Below are positions 9,448 through 19,383 of a DNA stretch of 39,548 nucleotides, in pieces. A model generated the notes under the pieces. The model was not told where the DNA came from. It searched no databases and saw nothing but the letters and a program-made list of their open reading frames with translations. This DNA comes from Chara braunii. Its lineage: Eukaryota > Streptophyta > Charophyceae > Charales > Characeae. The stretch covers positions 3,427,225 to 3,466,772 of the forward strand of contig BFEA01000094.1 of assembly GCA_003427395.1 (NCBI GenBank). The letters are read 5' to 3'. Each line of letters opens with the position of its first letter. Position 1 is the stretch's first letter. The translations under genes and the position numbers were made by a program.

Positions 9448-10225
9448 TACTGAAGTTTCCCCCTTTCTTTTTTCTTCATACCAGAGCGCTTCTACTTGAG
9501 GAAGATCCAAGTTACCTGCCCACTGGTAAGGTAATGGTCCTGAGTGCTGGTCACACTGAGGTAGGATAGTGGGATAGGGGGTGCGCTAGGAGTATTGACG
9601 TGAGGATGGGATGGGAGGGGTCTCAATTCCAGGACACCCATGGCCTACTGCTCCAGGTGATCACTGTGCACTCAGTGACTGGCCCAGATCAGAAATATCT
9701 CTAGTATACATCATTCACAATCGGTGTGCCTTGTGTTCAGAGTGAGGGGGCACTACTGAAGTTTCCGTCCAGTGGGGCAAGGCCCAGTAGTATGCCCTTT
9801 TCACATTCTCTCCACAGCTAGGGGCCAAGGACCCACACTGTTTATGGGGACCCCTACAAATTCATATGGTAGTTTATTCTCTCCCTACAATCTTCACCCA
9901 AGAGCCCTGTCATTATACTGGCTGTATCCAGACTGAAAGTTGCGCCAAATACTGCAATAATGACAACTTGAAGGCCTTCAACTGGAGCGAAGCCATTAGT
10001 GGGTTAGGGACCCATGCTGATCACAAGAACTTGGGTGACACACCGCTCTGCCGTATTCAGACTGAAGGTTGCCCCAAATACCGGGCATAGGGACCCATGC
10101 AATAATGACCAGGCATTCTATAGGGGTGAAAGAGGTGACGCAGGGGCCCAGACGCTGGGGCAGTGACCCAGATGAGTCAGGTGCCACCACCGCTTTGGCT
10201 TTCCAGCCACAGATTTTCGCAAAAC
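9448..10225. other. No gene recognised
   Basis: A further piece of the family C end, CACTACTGAAGTTTCC, lies near 9750. Two related stretches around TCCAGACTGAAAGTTGCGCC (9929) and TTCAGACTGAAGGTTGCCCC (10057) look like an old duplication. No domain-bearing frame is present. Confidence 0.4.
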
Positions 10226-10310
10226 CACTCACCAAACACTGACATTCTGAATGCACCTGAGCCGCGCTGTGGTCCCAATACATTCAAAATGTTAGTGTGT
10301 CTGGTGAGTG
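10226..10310. repeat. Short foldback
   Basis: CACTCACCAAACACTGACAT followed by TCTGAATG pairs imperfectly with CATTCAAAATGTTAGTGTGT followed by CTGGTGAGTG. It could be the remains of a MITE. Confidence 0.5.
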
Positions 10311-10868
10311 TTGGGGCAAGGCCCTTACCATGAACAATGGGCGGCACTGCGACTCAGACCCACGAACAGTTCACTGATGTTTCACGGGCCGTTGACTGCT
10401 CTCCCTCCACACGCCCGACTACGATCGCACAACCAAATGAAACATCAGTCTAATATCCATGTCAGTTCTGTGAAAGATCACCCACAAGGCATTTGGGCCT
10501 GCAGCATCAGCAAACAGCAGCTGCGGGATGCACATGAATATTAAACTGATGTTTCATTGATAGTTGACTGATATTTCCTTTTCCTCCTTTCCCCCCCCAA
10601 AAAAAAAACACAGAGGCCCCATCTATTCTTAGGGGGCAACACTCCGGTTGCTTATCACCGGCAAGCTAGTACACCCCTAGCAAACCTGGGGCAAGTGTTC
10701 ACAGATGAGGGTCGAGTCCCGGTTGACCGATGTTTCATGGGTCATGGAATCTTTACACGAGTCTCTGACTGATAATTCAGGCCTCGAGTCCGGTTCCTAT
10801 TCCGACTAAGGGCCTCTCCACACCACTGTCTAAAACACGATGTTCAATAGTTTCTCTTGGCCCAACAG
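10311..10868. repeat. Dispersed TGATGTTTCA repeats, no gene
   Basis: TGATGTTTCACGGGCCGTTGACTG-like sequence recurs near 10375, 10547 and 10728, and its inverse is near 10438. It is probably a degraded inverted-repeat element. Confidence 0.4.
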
Positions 10869-11031
10869 CCTCTGTCAAAATTGGAGACGGGAAGAAAATT
10901 TTGCGCAAGTTGTCAGAGAATGCTTCTTCTCGACAGCTCCTTCCGAAAGTTGGTGTTGAATCCCCCCCAGCCTGCTACTCCGATGCTTTCAAGAGTCTTC
11001 GGCTGCGCGATCGACTTCTCCTCGAAATTTG
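10869..11031 (+). CDS. Candidate exon of an unknown gene
   Basis: A splice acceptor-like sequence (TTTCTCTTGGCCCAACAG) is followed by 163 bases open in one frame, then a strong donor (G followed by GTGAGT). The frame starting at 10871 reads SVKIGDGKKILRKLSENASS and ends KSLRLRDRLLLEIW, with a balanced composition unlike the repeat-derived frames nearby. I do not recognise the family and found no partner exon, so this could be chance. Its neighbours are repeats only. Confidence 0.22.
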
Positions 11032-11374
11032 GTGAGTGGGCGTGTTCGTCTTTTTTCCATCTTGCATTCACAAGTGCATCCATTCTACAGTGCTGTGTGG
11101 CTAAAGAGGGGCAAACTGTCTAAAGGAGGCTGTCGAATTTGTTTGACAGCCGTCGACTATTCAGCCTTTCGACAGTAGCGTGGTGAGCCCCTAAGTAAGA
11201 GGCAAGCTTCGGCGTCTTCACCAACATGTGAATCATCATCCTATTCACATCATGCTTCTTTTTCGTCCTTTCCTTTTCGCCTTTCTTTTCTGAAAAGGAC
11301 TACAGCCTTGGGAGATCATGATTGAACTGACCAGCCGCAGGTGATTCACAATCATTTTATTCTGTTCATCTGAT
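11032..11374. other. No gene recognised
   Basis: Contains a small hairpin, GGCTGTCGAATTTGTTTGACAGCC in form (11129-11152), and TC-rich sequence near 11260-11295. Nothing else is supported. Confidence 0.4.
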
Positions 11375-11447
11375 TGCACCTGGATTCAAACTTGGGTCTG
11401 TAGCATTTCAACCCCTCATTTGGTATACTGACTGAGCTAGGCCCCAA
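11375..11447 (-). mobile_element. tRNA-derived SINE-like element
   Basis: On the minus strand it reads GGGGCCTAGCTCAGTCAG, with a Pol III A box TAGCTCAGTCAG at 11439-11428. Next comes GAGGGGTTGAAATGCTACAG, then CCCAAGTTTGAATCC, with a B box at 11391-11382. The box spacing is tRNA-like. The stretch between the boxes has a near-copy at 14789-14855 (GTTGAAATACAGACCCAAGT), so this is a dispersed family rather than a working tRNA. Confidence 0.65.
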
Positions 11448-11619
11448 TCCACAATGTCATGCTTTTTCCTGGGAATCTTCTTGCACTCTTCTTTTGCCAA
11501 TTTTGGAGATCCCACATTCTTAGGGGCTTTTCGGGGGTGCAAGTTTATGAAGGGGTTTGATGGGTGCTGTGTTTCGCCGGGTGGGCACCAAATGCAGTGA
11601 AGAGCCTAGGTAGGAGAGC

Positions 11620-12587
11620 GGTACTATGGCCTATATGGTTGAGAAGACGTTCCATATGGCTGAGCGGAATCTGTACAGGGAAGGACACATCCTTGGGCAT
11701 CTTTGAGAAAACTATTATCAAAGAGTGGCTGTTGACATACCTCCTCCCATCTGTCAGGAGGGTTTCAGTCTGTTAGTGGCAATCTTCTCCATGTTTTGAC
11801 GAGGTTAATCCAACAATAATCATTATGTAAATCCACTTTTGCCACCCTCCTATCTGATATGCAAAGGTCTAACGGTTCATTCACCTCTCCTCTAGGAAGG
11901 GGCCAAGACCTATTCTCTAGCCACATCGCAGGATCTATGTTGTCAGATGTTATCGAGGCCAGACGTCTAATCTGCTCCCATGCCAACACGCTCCAAGGGG
12001 TCTGAGGATGGGAAAGTGGGCGTTTAATCCATTAAATTGATGAGCCCATAGCCTGTAAAGAAGGATCAATGATGCCCAACCCTCCCCTAGGCTTAGGTTG
12101 TATCACTGATTGCCATGCTATCCTGCTAATTACCCCAGTCAACTCAAGATTCCCTCTCCATAGAAAGGCTGATAGTTGACATTGTACATCCTTTAAAGCT
12201 TTCTTATTCAACACCCATATTGCTGATTTGTACCAGATCGAGGCTAAAACTTTCTCCTTGATGATGAACCCACCAACCAGTCTTGTTACCCCAATTCACC
12301 CTCGTATCAAACAGTCTACAAAATATATCCATCAGACTGCTTATTGCTTCTAAATTCATTTTGGATGTTTCTACCATGAAGGACAGATAATCAACAAAGA
12401 GAGAGCGAACAGGAATGGCTTCCTTTTGGAATAGATGACACTTAAATTCTTTTAATGTCTTTGTGTTGTCTGAGGTTAGTTGCTAAGGCCTTCATGATTA
12501 CAACAAAAAGAAAGGGGGCACTTGAGTCTCCCTACCTTACTGATCTCTATAAGGAGATGGGGGGAACTCTATATATTTTCTCTCACA
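11620..12587 (-). pseudogene. LINE ORF2 reverse transcriptase fragment
   Basis: Minus-strand remains of a plant-type non-LTR retrotransposon ORF2. In order, the frames show GDSSAPFLFVVIMKALA (near 12525, the RT motif that normally reads QG.PLSP..F), then VRSLFVDYLSFMVETSKMNL (near 12400, where the FADD catalytic box has become FVDY), then FLWRGNLELTG and QPKPRGGLGIIDPSLQAM (near 12090). The C-terminal region follows (KVDLHNDYCWINLVKTW near 11820; PLFDNSFLKDAQG near 11700). Stops and frame changes separate the blocks. The element is cut off at its upstream side exactly where the TTAA-bounded element begins. Confidence 0.85.
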
Positions 12588-13745
12588 TTAAACCACCAGT
12601 ACTCGAACCATACATGGGCCAGGGCCTTGCAGTGCAATGGAGGAGGACATGTATGGGCCCACAGAAACAAGCCAAATGGACTGTAAGATGTCCTGGTGCT
12701 GTGCTATGTGGAAACGAGCGGAGGCTGAAGGCGATGACTCGGAGGGGGAAAAGAGAAAAGAAAGGAACTGCAACATGAGAAGAAACAAAACAGATCGTTG
12801 TTTTTCTTTCTTTTTCATTTTTTTGGAAGAAAACACGTTTTTCACGAGTGCCCGCCAGCTCTTCGGATTTCAGGGCTTCCCTGTAACATTAGCACTTTTT
12901 AGAATGTATATGGCTGCACTTGTGGGCACAGTGGATGAATCTGAGGGCAATCACGTTCACATCTTGGTATCTCTTTTCCCCTTGTATCTCGGCTGTTCGT
13001 GCTTCTGCTCCCCGTGAGAGACGGGGAACATTCGATGCTTGCCAACCGTTCCACTTCCAGGGCTTCACTGTGATGTAGCACTTTCCAGAATGTATCTGGC
13101 TGCACTTCGGTGCAGCAGAGGATGTATCTGAGGGCAATCACGTTCAGCTCTTGGTATCCCTTTTCCCCCTTTTGTTTTTTGTTTTTTTTTGGGAAGCAGT
13201 ATCTCAGCTGTTTGTGCTTCTGCTCCCCGTGAGAGACGGGCATTCAATGTGTGCCAACCATTTCAATTCCAGGGCTTCAATGTGACATAGCACTTTCCAG
13301 AATGTATCTGGCTGCACTTCGCTGCAGCAGTGGATGTATCTGAGTGCAATCATGTTCAGAGCTTGGTACCTCTTTTCCCTTTGTTTTTTTTTTTCCTCTT
13401 GAAGACTCTCGGCTGTTTGTGCTTGTTTTTTTTTTTCCTCTTGAAGACTCTCGGCTGTTTGTGCTTCTGCTCCCCCCGAGAGGCGGGGAGCATTCAACGA
13501 GATCTTTCCAGATGGATCTGGCTGCACTTCTGCCCAGGCCATTTTCATGTACACGAGTGGAAACAAGAAAACTATCGCCTCTTTAGATTCCAGCTGCTGG
13601 CAGCAGGTCTAGAATAAGGGCGGTACCTGTGCCAAGGATCAAATGTCCCATGTTGCTTCCCACCCCCTGCAGGCTCGGCAAAAATCGGCGCGCATCACAT
13701 ATTCAGGCTCGGCTTCAATAGCTGGGCCAAGTACTGGTGGTTTAA
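12588..13745. mobile_element. TTAA-bounded element, 1,158 bp, non-autonomous
   Basis: The left end is TTAA then ACCACCAGTACTCGA; the right end is CCAAGTACTGGTGGT then TTAA. These are the same termini as the 151-bp element at 5943-6093. The interior carries tandem units of about 190-210 bp (12880-13545) and no transposase-like frame. It abuts a LINE fragment on its left. It is probably mobilised by an enzyme encoded elsewhere. Confidence 0.75.
12880..13545. repeat. Tandem 190-210 bp units inside the TTAA element
   Basis: AGAATGTATCTGGCTGCACT or a close variant starts at 12901, 13087 and 13299, with a partial form near 13509. Each unit continues through TGGATGTATCTGAG.GCAATCA, GTTTGTGCTTCTGCTCCCC, GAGAGACGGG and TTCCAGGGCTTC. 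Inside the third unit, a T-run plus CCTCTTGAAGACTCTCGGCT is itself doubled (13386 and 13429). Confidence 0.88.
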
Positions 13746-14042
13746 AGTTTTCATTTCACGACCTACCAGTACTCCTGCACGCATAGGTTTCTACCTCTCT
13801 TCGGTGAAGGGAGGTTACCTCTCTCAGTGGAGGGAGGTAAGGGTAGCACTCTATAGGTCAAATTCTGGTGACGCCACGAGAAGTACACCCATGGTGGTAT
13901 ACCAGGTAGCAAATTGTTTTCGGGCGGAAGCCCGCCTACATGCTTACAAACCATTCCATCCCATAGGGTAACATGCCAATATGGCAGTGTACTGTAAGGA
14001 TGGGTGCAGCTGAGGGCAGCAATGCCAACCACGCATACTACA

Positions 14043-14046
<4 letters not shown>
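13746..14046. other. No gene recognised
   Basis: Short repeats GGGAGGTTACCTCTC/GGAGGGAGGTAAG near 13808-13842 and an ACCAGTACTCC motif at 13765 that resembles the TTAA-element end. No protein domain is visible. Confidence 0.4.

Positions 14047-14137
<91 letters not shown>
14047..14137. repeat. (CT)n(TG)n compound microsatellite
   Basis: About 30 CT units followed by about 15 TG units. Confidence 0.97.
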
Positions 14138-14139
<2 letters not shown>

Positions 14140-14169
14140 AGAAGGGGCCTGTGGCCGATAGCTGTCATG

Positions 14170-14292
14170 TAGGACACCATCGACTGCGCACACCATACCA
14201 CGTGCACGTCGTGCACCATAGTACCACACCATCGACGGCGCACACCATACCACATACACCATAGTACCATACCATCGACGACGTACACCATC
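14170..14292. repeat. Tandem repeat, about 53 bp unit
   Basis: CACCATCGAC.GCGCACACCATACCAC is repeated with CACCATAGTACCA spacers, a little over two copies. Confidence 0.85.
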
Positions 14293-14329
14293 TTTATTAA
14301 TATTTTGCCGGGAGTTTGGTTTTTTTTTC

Positions 14330-14625
14330 CCAGTACCCGTGTTTTAGGGATACCTGACAACATACCCCAACTTTTAGGGGTATTTCAACAATTTTCCCTT
14401 TAAATTTCCTAAAGGCTAATTCTGGATAGGACCACCTTTTAGACCTTTTTTATGGTCATTATAGTATTACGGGGAACCCCGGTACCCCTGTGTTTCAGGG
14501 ATACCTGACGACATACCCCAACTTCTAGGGGTATTTCAACAATTTTCCTTTTTTCTAAAGGCTAATTCTGATAGGACCACCTTTTAAGCCTTTTTTTTAT
14601 TGTCATTATAGTATTACCGAGAACC
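14330..14625. repeat. Tandem duplication, about 150 bp, two copies
   Basis: Both units contain GGGATACCTGAC.ACATACCCCAACTT, GGGGTATTTCAACAATTTTCC, AAAGGCTAATTCTG, TAGGACCACCTTTTA and CATTATAGTATTAC. Divergence is low. Confidence 0.9.
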
Positions 14626-14788
14626 CATTTGCAGCCGCATTTTAGGGGAACATACGGGAACTGCACGCACCAGCATGTGCCATACCTGCTACACCAGGTG
14701 GGCTATACCCGCCTGGGGTCAGCCCGTAGCATCCTTGCGCACGGCCCATGCTAAGGGAGGGGACTCCGTCCACCGTCCACTGACCAAC

Positions 14789-14855
14789 GGGCCTAGTACC
14801 TCAGTTGGTTTGGTACACCCCTCAACTGTTGAAATACAGACCCAAGTTCTAGTCC
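14789..14855 (+). mobile_element. tRNA-derived SINE-like element, second copy
   Basis: GGGCCTAGTACCTCAGTTGG carries an A box-like TACCTCAGTTGG at 14797-14808. CCCAAGTTCTAGTCC carries a B box-like end at 14846-14855. The centre GTTGAAATACAGACCCAAGT matches the copy at 11375-11447. It is cut at the B box by the family A foldback that starts at 14855. Confidence 0.6.
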
Positions 14856-15026
14856 AGGGGCCTAGTCCCACCAGCAAAGAGGATTGGATTTAATTTCGGA
14901 ATTCGGATGCGTTTTGTGGAGAGATGCAGAAAAGCAGATTAATCAGAACTTTCTGGATCTCTTAGCAAACACGTCCTGATTCAGGAATAAAATCCAATCC
15001 TTTTTGCTAATGGGACCAGGCCCCAG
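14855..15026. mobile_element. Foldback family A element, 172 bp
   Basis: GGGGCCTAGTCCCACCAGCA with AAGAGGATTGGATTT pairs with AAATCCAATCCTTTTTGCTA and ATGGGACCAGGCCCC. The middle contains GAGATGCAGAAAAGCAGATT, as in the other long family A members. It is inserted at the B box of a SINE-like copy. Confidence 0.82.
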
Positions 15027-15050
15027 ATGCACACCCACTTCTGAATCACT

Positions 15051-15202
15051 TGCGGCCGGGCATTAGCTAGGTGAAAATCCTTTCTTTTTTGAAAGGGCCG
15101 GTCAGTTCAATGATGATATCTCATGGCCCAAGGGCCATCGGCCTTTCAAAAAAATAGAAACAAAAAAAAAAGGATTTTCACCGAGCTAATGCCAAGCCGC
15201 AG
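15051..15202. mobile_element. Foldback element with GGTCAGTTCAATGAT centre
   Basis: Left arm TGCGGCCGGGCATTAGCTAG then GTGAAAATCCTTT. Right arm AAAGGATTTTCACCGAGCTA then ATGCCAAGCCGCA. The centre GGGCCGGTCAGTTCAATGAT also occurs at 22119 and 22294, where the arms are not preserved. Confidence 0.75.
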
Positions 15203-15234
15203 GGAGGTCGGGGAACTCCGAAGCCGGTCTTGGT

Positions 15235-15403
15235 GGGAGGTCCCACCTGGGCGAGGAGGGTTGGATTTAACGCTGAATGGGGACGTGTTTGTGGACAGGT
15301 GCAGTAAATGCAGATTGATCTGCTTTTCTGCATCTCTGCACGAACTACATCCAGATGCAGGCACTCAATCCAACGCACTTCCCTACCGGTAGTGGGACCT
15401 CCC
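15235..15403. mobile_element. Foldback family A element, third long copy
   Basis: GGGAGGTCCCACC at the left and GGTAGTGGGACCTCCC at the right bracket the family A interior, with GGTTGGATTTAACGCTGAAT and TGCTTTTCTGCATCTCTGCA visible. It lies only 32 bases from the foldback at 15051-15202. Confidence 0.78.
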
Positions 15404-15955
15404 TCTTTTTAAAAAAATGCGATTATGATCATACCAATGTCTGCTCCACTTCTTCCTCTTCGCACTCGCCCTTTTTGCTCCGATGGCTCCTCTACACACT
15501 TTCTTAATTTGCTCCGATGGCTCCTCTATACACTTTCTTAAAATTTGCTCCACTTAATTTTCTTAATTTGCTCCAAGGCGGCTACAAGATTGCGTACTTG
15601 TTAAAAAAAAAAAAAAAAAAAAAAAAAGATTGCGTATTTGGGGGGTGTAATGCTCCCCAAACAAGCACTCTCTGATATACATGCGGCTGAGTGATTGACA
15701 CGTGTCGAAGTTTGGGAGGCAGTGGAGCCAACTACCGGGCAATCGGAGTGATTATTTGTTTGCAAAAAAAAAAAAAAAATCATTCTGACAGCAATTAGAA
15801 TACTCTTTCCCAATGTGAGATGGATAGACATGCGGCTGAATGACAGACATGTTCAAAAAAAAAAAAAAAAAAAAAAAAAAACTCAACGAATGATAGGCGC
15901 ATGTCAATGTTGAAAAAACGCGTCATGCCCTCAGAAATCCTGATGGACGCATTCA
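15404..15955. other. Simple and short repeats, no gene
   Basis: CTCCGATGGCTCCTCTA.ACACTTTCTTAA is duplicated near 15478-15545. Several A-runs of 15-29 bases follow (15602, 15764, 15857). ACATGCGGCTGA.TGA is repeated near 15679 and 15829. Confidence 0.55.
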
Positions 15956-16990
15956 CTGTACGGACAATCTATCCATTCTTTGAACGGATGATAAAACCGA
16001 TCCGTACCGTACGGACGATGACCGGAGGAGGAGGATCAGATCTGTCCGCTGCAGGAATATGCACAGATTTTGTTTTCTTTTTCCTTTTTTTTTTTAGGTG
16101 GGGGGGTGGTGGGGTGGCGTGGGGTGGAGGGGGGTATGCACAGGTTATGCACAGGTAATCTCATCCATTAAATCGGATGATGAAGCTTCGTATCAATTAT
16201 CAGTTCCCCGCTCAACGGTACGGATAATCAACGTACTCTGATGTGAGATGTACGGACGCTCGATGTGAAAAAGATGGTACGGACGGTCGATTCGATGCAT
16301 TGAACGCCGTACGGACAATCAATGTACTCTGATGTGAGATGTACGGACAACGAAACTGGATCCCCTGTAACGTACGACAAATTGGATCCCCTGTACGGAC
16401 GACAAATTGGATCCCCTGTACGGACGACAAACTGGATCCGAGGATTCCCCTGTACGGACGAGGAAACTGGATCCAATGTACGGACGACAAATTGGATCCC
16501 CTGCAAGAACGATCAGTGGGTTCCTTGTACGGAAGATCAATTCGCTCCCCTGTACAATGTACAGACACCGAGATTGACAGTAACATCAAGTTGTTAATCG
16601 CAATGAACCTTCGCTACTTTCCTGTCCAGATACATGTCACGATGAATCCGATCAATGACCCTGGCACAATTAATCCGATCCGACGCACGATGTACGGACG
16701 GCAGCGAGTCCTGACTTTTTTGAACTATCGATCCCTGTACGGCGTGGATCCTCTGTACGGACAATCGATGAGTTGTACGAAAGATTTCAGTCGATCACTG
16801 TACGTACAATCGCTTCGATTCGATTCAGCGAAAGTCGTCGATGAGTTGTACGAAACATTTTCAGTCGATCACTGTACGGACAATCGATTCGATTCGGTGA
16901 AAGTCCGATTTACAGACGAGGACTTAGGACTGGATTCCCTGTACGGACAATCGAAGAATTGTACGGAAGAGGTCCTCCGTCAATCCCCTG
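15956..16990. repeat. Field of degenerate TGTACGGAC repeats
   Basis: The core TGTACGGAC(A/G)A or a close variant occurs more than twenty times over about 1 kb. Between about 16350 and 16500 it settles into a 25-bp tandem unit, GGATCCCCTGTACGGACGAC plus AAATT. Near 16217 and 16312 a longer unit with CTCTGATGTGAGATGTACGG is repeated. Long open frames exist here on both strands, but the 25-bp period shifts frame in every unit, so I do not regard them as genes. Confidence 0.8.
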
Positions 16991-18304
16991 CTGCACATAG
17001 GAGTAGGAGTTCAGTCAGTCTCGTTTCAGTTTTTTTTTTTTTTTTTTTTAATTCACTATCTCAAAAAAATCTTCAAAAGGCGCATCGTTGTAACGACCTT
17101 CCGTGACCTGAACGGGATATCAAAATCTTTTTAACATAAATTTAAAATTTTACACTATGTGCAACGAAATACGAGCCAAAAGAGAAGGAGAAAAAAAAAA
17201 ATATCCTTGCACCAATTGCCGTTCAATAAATCGTCTTGCACAAGTACATGAGGGGAAAAAAACAAACGGTTAAAAAAACCTGCTCCTCTTGCATGGGATC
17301 TCATTCTGAAGACCGAAGACAGCATCCCGCATTATTTTCACAAATTCTGTTAAAAGAAAAAAAAACTTATTTCTGGACTCGAAAATGTCATTTTAAGGGC
17401 ATACTCACACGGGGACCTATAATCCCAAAATCTTAAAAAAAAAGGGGGAAACGCCGGTCACACGGATCTACCAAATTCGCAAATGTACTATTCCACTGCC
17501 CATTTGTCAGCGGCCTGGGAAGCCGCGGGGCAAGGGATTTTGCGGTCACCTCTGGAGGTGACCGCAAATGCCCTTTCTTTTTTTTGCATTTTCTTCAAAA
17601 ATTAACAAAAATTCGTTCACAAAAGTTCTTGCACAATTTATGTATGGCGCCATGTGACCAGCCAAGTACCAAATCCCCATTTCTCCAGACGGCCGCGACC
17701 TTGTTCCATCTGAAAAGGTACAGCAGTGTGACGCTAACCGTGCCCAAAACCTCAAATCGGCCCTTCCCAAATCCGCATAAGTATGCCCTAAAAATTACCC
17801 ACCAAACCACAAAATTTCTCTCTAATTTATTATCCCCCCCCCCCCCCCCCCCCTCCCCGCCCCTTATTCACGTTCAATTCCTGTTTTTTTCCGATTTCTA
17901 TACGCACACGCAGAAATCGAAGAGCAAAGGAAGGGGGGGGGGAGGGGGAGGAGGGGAGGGGAAGGGGAGAAGTTTAAAATACACAATTTCGACTTTTTTT
18001 TTTTTTTTTTAAGACAAGATTATTACCATTTTCCAACGGAAACGGACAAGCGATGCTGTAATGTTTGGTTGTTTTTTTCTTTTTTTTTTACTTCCACTGC
18101 AGGCAAATCAATTTCTTGTTTCCTTTCTTTTCTTGCTTTTTTTCAGCCGTGCTTCTGTGCCCGTAGAGAAAAAGCGTCTACATACACAGGGCCGAGAGCT
18201 GTGCCTTGATGGGCCCAGTGCCCACGGTTGAAAACACAAAAACAAAAGTAGAGAGAGCACCGCGAAAGCAAACACGAGCAAATAGCTCTCAGACCCTTCA
18301 GAGC
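16991..18304. other. No gene recognised
   Basis: AT-rich DNA with T-runs, a C-run at 17836-17852 and G-rich sequence near 17930-17970. TTAAGGGCATACTCACAC at 17392 resembles motifs in the repeats near 21970. A perfect hairpin lies at 17539-17568. Confidence 0.4.
17539..17568. repeat. Perfect 14-bp inverted repeat with 2-base loop
   Basis: TTTGCGGTCACCTC (17539-17552), TG, then GAGGTGACCGCAAA (17555-17568). It is too short to be a MITE and has no neighbouring gene to terminate. Confidence 0.9.
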
Positions 18305-18416
18305 CTACCTTCTTCCCCCGAATACAACGTACGGTCATATTAAGCTGTATTTAGACCGAAAGATACGCCAAATTCAGCTATAATGACCGTACGTTGTATT
18401 CGGGGGAAGAACGTAG
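18305..18416. mobile_element. Foldback family B element, best preserved copy
   Basis: The arms 18310-18338 and 18383-18411 are perfect 29-base inverted repeats containing CTTCCCCCGAATACAACGTA and CGGTCAT. They extend, with one mismatch, to CTAC..GTAG at the ends. The 44-base centre is AT-rich and itself partly palindromic (AGCTG..CAGCT). Confidence 0.9.
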
Positions 18417-19145
18417 TTTCACCACACGCCATCCTCCAACATTTTAATGCATCGGGACATAGATTCTGTCTATATGCATTCAAAAAGTCGGGGGATTGCG
18501 AATGGTGCAACTAGGCCCTCAAAAAACTCAGGCAGAGCAATGCTCCCCCGCAAGGGGAAAAAAAAATTTGCACAAAAACCTCAGGCAGCGCAGAAATTTG
18601 CAAAAATTTGCAAAAATTTGCAAACCAACAAACCTTGTCCTTTCAGTAAGAAATCGTATATGAAATCCAGCTAAATACATCAATGTAATAAATTAATAAT
18701 CGTAAGAATTTCATTTTTTTCCTTTGGAAAAAAAAGCAAAAATGGTGACAAATTCTTTGTTTTGCGGGGGGGTGGGGGGGCGGGAGGAGAAGCAATAAAT
18801 CGTCAGAACTTTTTTTTTTTTTTTTGGAAAATCGTTAGAATTTCTTTTTTTTTTTTTTTGGAAAATCGTCAGAATTTCAAATCCCATCGATACAGAATAC
18901 TAGCATCCGCCTTAAGCTTCTGGAGCAAGAATACTTGCCCGCGTACCTGACCTCCTTTTCGGCTAGATTCAGTCTTAAAAAAAATTCGGAGCCGGTGCTT
19001 GTACCCAGCCGGATTCTCAGTTTCCGACCGTTTCCACGTATGGAGATCCGCGTTACAAGGATAATTGGAAGTAAAAAAAAAAAAAAAAAAAAAAAAAACA
19101 TAGATAAGAAGGGAAAAAAAATCTGCGCGCGAATGAACCATTTAC

Positions 19146-19180
<35 letters not shown>

Positions 19181-19383
19181 ATAGATAAGAAGGGAAAAAA
19201 AATCTGCGCGCGAATGAAACCTTGCCCGCACGCACTTTCAGGTTCATTTGTTTCTCGCTCAGCCTCAGAGGGCTGCATTTCCTTTATCAAAAAAAAAAGA
19301 ACAAACACAAAAAAAAAAAAAGGAAATTCAACTCACTCCGTAAGCGCGGAAAGAATTAGAAATTAGACTCCATTTTAATTACC
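18417..19383. repeat. Homopolymer-rich DNA with short duplications
   Basis: AAATTTGCAA is repeated in tandem at 18592-18625. GAAAATCGT.AGAATTTC recurs near 18825 and 18860. CATAGATAAGAAGGGAAAAA with TCTGCGCGCGAATGAA is duplicated at about 19098 and 19180, each copy preceded by a long A-run. No gene is seen. Confidence 0.7.

Noticed and set aside
16339-17106. 255-codon plus-strand frame
   Set aside because: It is built from the GTACGGAC repeats, whose 25-bp period changes frame in every unit. Comparable frames exist on the minus strand, and no domain is visible.
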